Assembly: GCA_024403175.1 (NCBI GenBank)
Contig: JAKSSI010000028.1
Span: 1 to 10,575 of the forward strand
DNA: 10,575 nt
Direction: 5' to 3'
Source of the DNA: Clostridia bacterium
GTDB lineage: Bacteria; Bacillota_A; Clostridia; Peptostreptococcales; Anaerovoracaceae
Of the stretch, positions 1 through 6,364 are shown one piece after another. Position 1 is the stretch's first letter. Every line of letters begins with the position of its first letter. Below the pieces are notes generated by a model. That model was not told the DNA's origin. It did not search any database and was given only the letters and a program-made list of their open reading frames with translations. The translations under genes were made by a program, and so were the position numbers.

Positions 1-2
1 CT

Positions 3-2207
3 GTATACAACGGAGTAGAATTAGACTCTGAATGCGGCCGTTGGACTCAGGCTGAAATAGATCACCTTATTGCTGATACTGGCGATATGTATCAGATCGA
101 CCCTAAGACTTACGAAGAACTCGAAACTATGAAGGACAGAATCGACGCTGCTTTCAGAAACTCCCGTTCTTCAGATTATCTTGCAGAACTTACTTGGGAT
201 AAACCAAAGATGCAAAGATTCCTTAAGTCCGGTGTTACTATGCCTGTTTGGAAGGATAGAAACTCTGGCGCATCTAATGGTGTAGGTCAGACTGGTATTG
301 GTGTAGGCCCTGGATTTACTCTTGCTTGCGTTGAGTTCGATAGAATTATCAACGAAGGTGCAAGAGCTCTTATTAAAGAAGCAGAGCAGTGCCTTGAAGA
401 AGAAGTTTGCCTTACATATAAGGATTGGGAAAAGCACGAATATTGGATTGGCGTAATTAAGGTATTTGAAGGTTTTATTAACTACGCAAATAGACATGCA
501 GATCTTGCTGAAGAAATGGCTAAGACTTGCGAAGATCCAAAGAGAAAGGCAGAACTTTTAAGAATGGCTGAAACTTGCAGACGAGTTCCTGAATTCCCTG
601 CAAGAAACTTCTACGAAGCAGTTCAGGCATACTGGTTTACACTGCTTTCAGTAAGCACAAACACAATGTCTGGCGGCAGACCTGATATGCTCCTTTACCC
701 ATACTATAAGAAGGATAAAGAGGCTGGCATTCTTACAGACGAAGAAGCTCTTGAACTTATCGAAAACATTCGTATTAAGACAACAACTTTCCATACAGTA
801 AGAGGCGGCCTTGCAAGAGGCAGACATTCTGGAGACTCTCGCTGGATTAACATGGTTATCGGTGGCTGCGACCCAATTACAGGAAAGGACGCTTCCAACG
901 AACTTACTATGATGTTTATGGACGCCGCTATTGAATGCCACGTGCCACACCACACAATTACTCTTAGAGTAGGTAAGGATACTCCAGTTGAAGTTATCAA
1001 GAAGGGTGTTGAATGCATTAGCACTGGCGTTGGTATGCCAGCTTTTATTTCAGAAGAATCTTACATTAACTTCTTCCAGAATAAAGGCTTTGCTCCTGAA
1101 ATTGCGAGAAACTTTGCAATTTGCGGTTGCCTTGATGCGGTTATTCCAGGATACTCCAGAACTATCGGCGTAATTTTCTACAATGAACCTCAGGTTCTTG
1201 ATATCTTCCTTCACAATGGTTATTGCCAGCTTTCCGGCGATCAGCTTGGCATTGATGTAGGCAAGGTTGAAGACTTTGCTACATGGGATGAATTTATTGC
1301 TGCATTCTGGAAGCAGATGGAACACTTCACAAAGCTTGCTGCAGAACGTTGCTCTAACGATTGTCTTGCAAAAGCTATGGCAGCTTCCGAACCATTTAAG
1401 AGCCCACTTATGCACGATGGTATTAAGTGTGGTGCCGCTCTTGATAGAAGAAGATTTGAACCATTCGATACAGCTATTGCCATTATGACAGTAGGCGGCG
1501 TAAATACAGCAAACTCTCTTACTGCAATTAGAAAGCTTTGCTTCGACGATAAGAAGTATACAGTAGCTGAACTTATTAAGGCGCTTGATGCTAACTGGGA
1601 AGGCTATGATGAAATGAGAAAAGATTTCATCAATGCTCCTAAGTACGGAAACGATGATGACTACGCAGATCAGATGGTAGTTGATTTCTATGCTCAGCAC
1701 CATGCACAGGTTGCAAAGTGCGATAGTGGTTTCGGTAATAGCTGCGTACCAAGTGGTATTTCTATTTCTGCTCACCAACCATGTGGTAAGGTTGTTGCTG
1801 CAACTCCAGATGGACGTAAGGCTTTTGAAATTCTTGCAGACGGTATGATTTCACCTCAGCAGGGTACAGATACAGAAGGCGTTCTTGCAGCTCTTAACTC
1901 TGCAAGAAAGATTGAACAGGATACTTATCAGGCTACACTCTTCAATATGAAGTTTAGCCCATCAGCTCTTAAGACAGACGAAGATAAGATGAAGCTTGCT
2001 ACAGTTCTTAAGACATATCTTACAAATGGTGGTAAGCAGATTCAGATGTCTGTTGTAGATGCTGCAACTCTTAAGGCTGCGCAAGACGACCCAACACATC
2101 ATAAGGATGTAATCGTTCGTGTCGCAGGTTATTCTGCGTACTTTGTAACTCTTACAAACATGATGCAGAATGAAATAATGACTCGTACAGAACAGCAGAC
2201 AGTTTAG
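3..2207 (+). CDS. Glycyl radical enzyme, pyruvate formate-lyase-like family, 5' end outside window
   Basis: The reading frame is open from the window edge, so the ATG at 87 is probably internal; 28 codons precede it in frame. The 734 visible residues compare with roughly 780-900 in the family, so the N-terminus is missing. The glycyl radical loop RVAGYSA is intact near the C-terminus (Gly codon 2127-2129). The cysteine loop reads AICGCLDAVIPG, with Cys codons at 1122 and 1128; the second is the likely thiyl radical site. PFL-family segments such as FPARNFYEAVQAYWF and GGRPDMLLYPYY are present. Family members use a glycyl radical, installed by a radical-SAM activase, to cleave or dehydrate small substrates without oxygen. 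The residue two after the catalytic Cys is Asp, not the Glu of many dehydratases and decarboxylases, so no substrate is assigned. No activase gene is visible here. The Lys codons are strongly AAG, suggesting high expression. The gene ends with TAG. Confidence 0.93.
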   Translation, partial: VYNGVELDSECGRWTQAEIDHLIADTGDMYQIDPKTYEELETMKDRIDAAFRNSRSSDYLAELTWDKPKMQRFLKSGVTMPVWKDRNSGASNGVGQTGIGVGPGFTLACVEFDRIINEGARALIKEAEQCLEEEVCLTYKDWEKHEYWIGVIKVFEGFINYANRHADLAEEMAKTCEDPKRKAELLRMAETCRRVPEFPARNFYEAVQAYWFTLLSVSTNTMSGGRPDMLLYPYYKKDKEAGILTDEEALELIENIRIKTTTFHTVRGGLARGRHSGDSRWINMVIGGCDPITGKDASNELTMMFMDAAIECHVPHHTITLRVGKDTPVEVIKKGVECISTGVGMPAFISEESYINFFQNKGFAPEIARNFAICGCLDAVIPGYSRTIGVIFYNEPQVLDIFLHNGYCQLSGDQLGIDVGKVEDFATWDEFIAAFWKQMEHFTKLAAERCSNDCLAKAMAASEPFKSPLMHDGIKCGAALDRRRFEPFDTAIAIMTVGGVNTANSLTAIRKLCFDDKKYTVAELIKALDANWEGYDEMRKDFINAPKYGNDDDYADQMVVDFYAQHHAQVAKCDSGFGNSCVPSGISISAHQPCGKVVAATPDGRKAFEILADGMISPQQGTDTEGVLAALNSARKIEQDTYQATLFNMKFSPSALKTDEDKMKLATVLKTYLTNGGKQIQMSVVDAATLKAAQDDPTHHKDVIVRVAGYSAYFVTLTNMMQNEIMTRTEQQTV

Positions 2208-2220
2208 GCTTGTTAATTTT

Positions 2221-2310
2221 CCGTTCTGCTGTGTTAGCTTCGCAGTCCTGCGGTGCTCACGTACCTTTGTACGCTCCGCGCCTCGGCTGCTTGCTGCCTT
2301 GCATAACAAA
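2221..2310. repeat. Imperfect hairpin-forming intergenic element after the glycyl radical enzyme
   Basis: This stretch is richer in GC than its surroundings and folds on itself. CGCAG (2241-2245) can pair with CTGCG (2248-2252). Alternatively GCGG (2250-2253) pairs with CCGC (2276-2279), and CGTAC (2260-2264) pairs with GTACG (2269-2273). The outer part TGTTAGCTTCGCAG (from about 2232) is roughly complementary to CTGCCTTGCATAACA (ending about 2307). No ORF of coding character crosses it. It could be a dispersed repeat or part of the 3' end of the upstream transcript. It lacks an immediate T-run, so it is not a clean intrinsic terminator. Confidence 0.45.
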
Positions 2311-2346
2311 AAATTTACTGCGCCTAACGAATATAAATTATGATTG

Positions 2347-2496
2347 AAAAAGACCTATTAATGTTTCCGTAGGGACAATCTGGGATACCGGTTCTTGGTT
2401 GTTGCGAGCCATAGGCGATGCAAGAACCCCAGAACCGCTGTTGGGCTCCCAGCTTAGCGAGAGCGTGTCCCCAAGGAAATGTTAATAGGTCTTTTT
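2347..2496. repeat. 150-bp nested palindrome; candidate bidirectional terminator or MITE-like element
   Basis: The ends form a perfect 15-bp inverted repeat: AAAAAGACCTATTAA (2347-2361) against TTAATAGGTCTTTTT (2482-2496). A 2-base mismatch and 5 more pairs (2364-2368 with 2475-2479) follow. Further nested pairings line up along the same axis: 2372-2377 with 2466-2471, 2380-2385 with 2447-2452, 2389-2395 with 2431-2437, 2397-2400 with 2425-2428, and 2402-2405 with 2420-2423. The whole element is therefore one long interrupted hairpin. Because it starts with A5 and ends with T5, either strand gives a stem followed by a U-tract. It sits between two convergent transcription units, which fits a shared terminator. 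No clear target-site duplication was seen. Confidence 0.7.
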
Positions 2497-2500
2497 ATGT

Positions 2501-3667
2501 TCAGTTTATTAAGTGTACTTTTGATGTGGAAAGGAAGCGGTCTACCTGTCCGCTGTAGGTAACAGTAATATTCCCGCCGTTTTTTAAGATGTTTTCTGCA
2601 TAAATGCTTCCTACAAATTCGGCATCATTACCGTTAATCTGAACAAGATTTTTAGGAGCAAACAGAATTCCTGTAAAACATGCACCTCCACCATTTACGG
2701 TAATCATTCCGTTCTTTGATACTACAATCATAGGATTATCTATGGACGAATCAAGGGGCATACCGTTAAGATTTATGCTGCCTTCCACTACGAGAATAAT
2801 AGGGAATTGAGCACGATATGGAACATTAGTATTACCATTAAATATTAAATCGCCATTAATATGAATATACAGACCACTTGTAAGATAGCCGTTTCCTGGG
2901 CCCATCTTTTGATGATATTTAGCAATAGCCTCATCTACTAGTTCCCCAAAGCCTGAATGGCTGTTTTTTATTACCGTACGTGGGAATTCTGCTGCATCAG
3001 CTCTTTGGCTTAAAGCGTTGTCTAGAGCAGCAATTGATGGCATATCTCTTGCTATCTGATTTCCTTTCCATCCTGCGGTATTTGGAAGTGTGTTTCTTAC
3101 AGCCGTAGCTACACAACCCTCTGCAAGTACTGCATCTCGCATTAATATATCTGAATTCGAGTGAATGTCGCCGTTAATATAGACATTGTTTCCGTTTATT
3201 GTGATTCCGTATCCGCCGTCTTGAATTTTCTTTGTGGCGAACATTGCATAAGGGCAACTTCCGAAAATGCTATCTATGGCAGCTGTGGCCGTGGCACTCA
3301 CAGTCCTAGTTCTTTGACCTGTAAGTACAGCAGAAAAACCCATAGTAGAATCTTTTGATATTGTTACAGTAACCTGCGACCCACTATTTTCAATTTGCAC
3401 ATCTACATCTGGATCTTGCCAATCGTAGCCATTAAGGCTTGCATATTGACGAGCGCTGGAAATAACTTCTGAATAGTTCCCGAGTCCCAAATCTTGTCCA
3501 GCTGCAAGTGCCGCTGCATCTGCAGCGTTTTGCAAAGACTGTTTAGATGATGCTAATAGTCCGAAGTCAACTGCAAAGGCAGTAAACCCGCAAAGAACTG
3601 AAAGACTCATTGCTACTAAAACAGCCACGGATCCTTTCTCTGCCTTTTTAATTTTCTTGTAATCCAT
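2501..3667 (-). CDS. tadG: TadG-like pilus assembly protein with beta-strand-rich C-terminal domain
   Basis: The 388-residue protein starts with a short basic segment and one hydrophobic helix (about 13-35, beginning KGSVAVLVAMSLSVL). The helix is followed by LQNAADAAALAAGQDL (45-60), the hallmark of the TadG/DUF2134 N-terminal region, so it should be membrane-anchored with its bulk outside. Unlike the TadE protein of this operon, it has Leu instead of Glu at +5 after Gly12, so cleavage by the prepilin peptidase is doubtful. From about residue 155 on, short beta-strand-like segments recur around [IFLV]NG turns (158, 165, 271, 277, 301, 325, 345), suggesting a beta-solenoid or surface adhesin-like domain. 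I see no vWA MIDAS motif. AGGAGG at 3675-3680 lies 7 nt before the ATG, and the gene is 21 nt after the coiled-coil gene. It is the last gene of the operon and ends in TGA. The TadG assignment rests on the N-terminus and on context. Confidence 0.8.
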   Translation of the reverse strand: MDYKKIKKAEKGSVAVLVAMSLSVLCGFTAFAVDFGLLASSKQSLQNAADAAALAAGQDLGLGNYSEVISSARQYASLNGYDWQDPDVDVQIENSGSQVTVTISKDSTMGFSAVLTGQRTRTVSATATAAIDSIFGSCPYAMFATKKIQDGGYGITINGNNVYINGDIHSNSDILMRDAVLAEGCVATAVRNTLPNTAGWKGNQIARDMPSIAALDNALSQRADAAEFPRTVIKNSHSGFGELVDEAIAKYHQKMGPGNGYLTSGLYIHINGDLIFNGNTNVPYRAQFPIILVVEGSINLNGMPLDSSIDNPMIVVSKNGMITVNGGGACFTGILFAPKNLVQINGNDAEFVGSIYAENILKNGGNITVTYSGQVDRFLSTSKVHLIN

Positions 3668-3688
3668 ATGCAGTCCTCCTTTCTTTAT

Positions 3689-4057
3689 TTAGTTATCGTT
3701 TGGGATAAACGAAACACCCATTTGATGTTGAAGAAGACTATATACTTCTTCAAGTTGGTTTTCTTTGATAGCAAGTTCTTTTTGTAAAAGAGTAATTTGA
3801 TTAACCAGATCTTCTATTTGCAAATTAAGCTCTGCAAATTGGGCTTCGGAAATTTTAACTAGTTCATCTTTTTCAGAGCGAACTCGAATTAGTTCTAAGT
3901 CGTAAGCGGCTTTTAAATTATCTTGCTGCGTTTTCATTGTAGAAAGATACTCTTTTACAGATTTTTTTGTATAGCCACCTAAAGAAGATTTAAGTATGCA
4001 GTTTAAATCTCCTTCGCCTGTTATTTCTCTTAAAGAATTAAGTGTGCTATCTCTCAT
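3689..4057 (-). CDS. Small coiled-coil protein with DivIVA-like N-terminal motif
   Basis: The 122-residue protein is not a recognised Tad subunit. Near its N-terminus it has LGGYTKKSVKEYLSTMK (26-42), which resembles the short conserved helix-turn at the start of DivIVA/GpsB-type proteins (pattern GY-x3-V-x3-L). From about 35 to 112 it is a charged, heptad-like helix rich in Leu, Glu, Lys and Gln, so a coiled coil is likely. It has no signal peptide or membrane segment, so it should be cytoplasmic. The frame extends upstream to an ATG at 4096, inside the DUF192 gene. The start chosen is the ATG at 4057, because AAGGAG (4065-4070) lies 7 nt before it and it follows the DUF192 stop by one base (TGATATG). 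A scaffold or localization role for the pilus machine is inference. Confidence 0.75.
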   Translation of the reverse strand: MRDSTLNSLREITGEGDLNCILKSSLGGYTKKSVKEYLSTMKTQQDNLKAAYDLELIRVRSEKDELVKISEAQFAELNLQIEDLVNQITLLQKELAIKENQLEEVYSLLQHQMGVSFIPNDN

Positions 4058-4058
4058 A

Positions 4059-4394
4059 TCAAAACTCCTTAAATGCGAGTCTATTTCCAATTTCAATTTT
4101 TATTGAAGCGCCTGCATCCATTTCTAAAACATGCTTTGCTCCTTTGTGCCTTTTTCCAATTCTCCACGGCCTAACCGTTTCCTTTGCGATGACTGTAAAG
4201 TCATCGCTTAAATAAACTACGTCTATATCAAACCGCATAAAGCAACAATGAATAGACGAGCAATCTTCTAAAAGGAGAGCCTCTCCGGGGCTGAGAGCTT
4301 TTCTTAGCATCAGCCCCTTAAAGCGTTTGAAAAAAGTCTTAGCTATTTTTATGTCTGTCGCAACTATTAAATTGTTTGCTGTAGTGCATATCAT
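4059..4394 (-). CDS. DUF192 family protein, no export signal
   Basis: The 111-residue protein carries the DUF192 pattern: FKRFKGLMLRK (23-32, family RxxGLM-R), a central hydrophobic strand pair with CCFMRFDIDVVYLSDDF (50-66, family F-W/M-K/R-x-L-D-I-x-F), and HVLEMDAG (88-95, family VLE-x-x-AG), ending in a short strand NRLAF. Known DUF192 proteins are small beta-rich domains of unclear function, many of them exported. This one has no signal peptide, so it is probably cytoplasmic. Its ATG overlaps the tadC stop by one base (TAATG), and it ends one base before the next ATG, so it is translationally coupled on both sides. This makes it a real member of the pilus operon. I recall DUF192 genes near other Tad loci, but the mechanism is unknown. 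Confidence 0.85.
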   Translation of the reverse strand: MICTTANNLIVATDIKIAKTFFKRFKGLMLRKALSPGEALLLEDCSSIHCCFMRFDIDVVYLSDDFTVIAKETVRPWRIGKRHKGAKHVLEMDAGASIKIEIGNRLAFKEF

Positions 4395-5326
4395 TATTTA
4401 AACTGCTCCATTATTGTTATGATGGATGGGCCCATCAGCACTATGATTAACACAGGGAAAATTAGTCCAACCATTGGAAGTAATATCTTTGTTGAAATCT
4501 TTGCAGCTTTTTCCTGAACCTTAGCTTTTCTGCTTCTTCGTATGGCCGCTGATTGGCTCTGCAAAACATTTTTCATAGGAATACCAAGCTGACCTGCCTG
4601 AACCAGTGCACTGGTAACAGAACTTAAATCTTCTACACCGCAGCGGTCGCCCAAAAGAGTGAGTGCATCTTTTCTAGAACGACCCATAGACATTTCTCTA
4701 TATGTAACAGCAAATTCATCTATCAGCGGGCCATCCATAGTATCTATTATGTGAAGCATAGCTCGCTCAAATCCAAGCCCTGCTGCAACGCTTACGCTTA
4801 AAAGATCTAGCATGTCTGGCAACTGCTTTTCCATAGACAGTTTTCGTTTGCTTGCAACAGAAGAGGTGTAAAAACGTAGAAGAGTATAACCACCAAAGAT
4901 TCCGGCGAATATGTATAGCAACTTATGCATTGCATCTACTTTTAAGAGAAACGCTGCAAGAAAACCTAGTGTTCCAAGCCCAAACATCATGATGAGCTGT
5001 ATAACTGTGTATTCTTCAACTGATATGGTCCATCCTGCTTGCTGAAGGATTTTCTTTTGTGCTTCATTTCCGTTTTTTCCTTTGCTTACAGGAAGCATTG
5101 TAGAAAGTACTTCTGTTAATTTGTGAATAGTAGGTTTTATTACTCTTTCAGTAAAAGGTTTGCTCATATCTTCATCGGATATGATGTAGGCGCTGTTTAC
5201 TTCTTTGCCCAGATTATAAAGTCTGTTCTTTACTGAATCTTTTTTAGAGACACTTTTGCCAAAGAGCAAAACTATTATGCTAAACATAACGATGCCTACT
5301 GCAATTGCAATTATGTATTTAAACAT
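4394..5326 (-). CDS. tadC: TadC, Flp pilus inner-membrane platform protein
   Basis: The 310-residue type II secretion F-domain protein would work with TadB as the membrane platform on which the TadA motor acts. Likely membrane helices lie at about 3-22, 106-128, 135-151 and 280-300. The T2SSF domain spans about 167-295, with LPDMLDLLSVSVAAGLGFERA (from 169) and QAGQLGIPMKNVL (243-255), both typical of TadC. A charged segment rich in Arg, Lys and Glu (263-277) precedes the last helix pair, as in the family. AGGAGG at 5331-5336 lies 4 nt before the ATG, and the gene starts 17 nt after the tadB stop. It is assigned as TadC rather than TadB from its order after tadB and the AAGLGFE segment. The length is normal and there is no sign of damage. 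Confidence 0.93.
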   Translation of the reverse strand: MFKYIIAIAVGIVMFSIIVLLFGKSVSKKDSVKNRLYNLGKEVNSAYIISDEDMSKPFTERVIKPTIHKLTEVLSTMLPVSKGKNGNEAQKKILQQAGWTISVEEYTVIQLIMMFGLGTLGFLAAFLLKVDAMHKLLYIFAGIFGGYTLLRFYTSSVASKRKLSMEKQLPDMLDLLSVSVAAGLGFERAMLHIIDTMDGPLIDEFAVTYREMSMGRSRKDALTLLGDRCGVEDLSSVTSALVQAGQLGIPMKNVLQSQSAAIRRSRKAKVQEKAAKISTKILLPMVGLIFPVLIIVLMGPSIITIMEQFK

Positions 5327-5343
5327 AGTGCCTCCTTTCAGAT

Positions 5344-6288
5344 TTAATATTTAATGTCAACGATTTTATTAATAACTATAAATCCTGTTATCTCTAAAAA
5401 TACGGATGCTATTAGCATCAGCCTGCCCGTAGGGTGTGCTGCAAAGTCGCTAATGTAAGTTGGGTTGATAACCATAAGAAAAAGAATTATTCCTACTGGA
5501 AGAAGGCCTATAATAAGCCCTGACATTCTTCCTTGAGCTGACAGTATCTGAACTTCTTCTCGCATTTTAATTCGATCTGTTACGGCTTCTGAAATAGTGT
5601 CTAAGATTTCTGATAGATTTGCACCTACTTGCGTAGAGGTGACTACTGCGGAAATTAAAAGTTCTAAGTCTTTATTCTCAACACGATTAACCATATTGCT
5701 TAGAGCTTGCTCCATAGAGGTTCCGTAGTTGATTTCTTTTACCACTCTTGCAAACTCTGTAGATATTGGCGGCTGCATTTCTTGTGCAATGCTCCCCATA
5801 GCTTGCTGGAAAGAATATCCCGAACGCATACAGTTTCCCATAATGGTTAAAGACTCTCCAAGCTGTTTATTAAACAGTTGTTGCCTTTTATTTTTGCTGC
5901 GTTTAACCATTGATGGTGGAATTGCAAAGCCAATAATGCTGAGCCCCAGTATGGCTATAAAATCCATTCCAAGAAGGGAACAGATTATTCCAGGACAAAG
6001 AGTTAAAGCAACCCAAATGCTTATGTATTCCTGCGCACTAAGTTTAATACCTGATAATGCCAAGCTATCTTCAAAGCGCTTGGAAATTACCATATTGGTT
6101 TTTCGCTTTATTTTTCTATCTTTTTTCTTTTCGCTTAGAACCGCTTCGTGAATGAATTCAAGTTCCATTCCACCGGCTAAATTATCAAGTCTTTTCTTAA
6201 CACGCTCTTTAGGAGAATTTGAAAAGAGCAAAAGTATAAGACTGTAAATTATAAGTCCTAAGCAGAGTGCAATTACTATGGTAGTCAT
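5344..6288 (-). CDS. tadB: TadB, Flp pilus inner-membrane platform protein
   Basis: The 314-residue T2SSF-domain protein has likely helices at about 3-22, 88-106, 108-126, 255-275 and 289-308. The domain occupies about 143-275: LGESLTIMGNCMRSGYSFQQA (143-163) matches the family pattern of a helix followed by a small-residue turn, and STQVGANLSEILDTIS (218-233) is the second helix pair. TadB is known to sit in the inner membrane with TadC and contact the TadA ATPase. The gene directly follows tadA. A modest ribosome site (AGAGG) precedes the ATG and overlaps the region of the TAA at 6299-6301, which would be the stop of an undisrupted tadA. The length is normal. Confidence 0.93.
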   Translation of the reverse strand: MTTIVIALCLGLIIYSLILLLFSNSPKERVKKRLDNLAGGMELEFIHEAVLSEKKKDRKIKRKTNMVISKRFEDSLALSGIKLSAQEYISIWVALTLCPGIICSLLGMDFIAILGLSIIGFAIPPSMVKRSKNKRQQLFNKQLGESLTIMGNCMRSGYSFQQAMGSIAQEMQPPISTEFARVVKEINYGTSMEQALSNMVNRVENKDLELLISAVVTSTQVGANLSEILDTISEAVTDRIKMREEVQILSAQGRMSGLIIGLLPVGIILFLMVINPTYISDFAAHPTGRLMLIASVFLEITGFIVINKIVDIKY

Positions 6289-6298
6289 ATATGCCTCT

Positions 6299-6364
6299 TT
6301 AGTTTTGGAACCATTCGTCTTTTACAGGTACTCCATTGTCTGCCATTTTTTCTGCAAAATTTGG
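6299..6364 (-). other. In-frame continuation of tadA beyond its TGA stop (lost or readthrough C-terminal tail)
   Basis: Directly after the tadA TGA (6365-6367) the same frame runs on for 21 sense codons and then a TAA (6299-6301). The tail begins PNFAEKMADNGV and contains DEWF near its end. Full-length CpaF/TadA proteins commonly continue ATGI/V-R-P-x-F...G-I/V..., so the TGA falls where Arg is expected (CGA or AGA changed to TGA). With this tail the gene would end 10 nt before the tadB ATG, like its neighbours. With the TGA the gap is 76 nt, the largest between consecutive genes from tadE to tadG. Confidence 0.75.

Noticed and set aside
1050..1778. Long minus-strand open frame (242 codons) inside the glycyl radical enzyme
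   Set aside because: It is fully antisense to a clearly conserved enzyme, has unnatural composition (many Cys, Ser, Ile) and no ribosome binding site.
2347..2496. CRISPR repeat or attachment site
   Set aside because: The arms are inverted rather than direct, there is only one unit with no spacers, and no integrase or tRNA is nearby.
5729..6151. Plus-strand open frame of 140 codons opposite tadB
   Set aside because: It is a shadow of tadB on the opposite strand, with no recognisable domain and no start signal.
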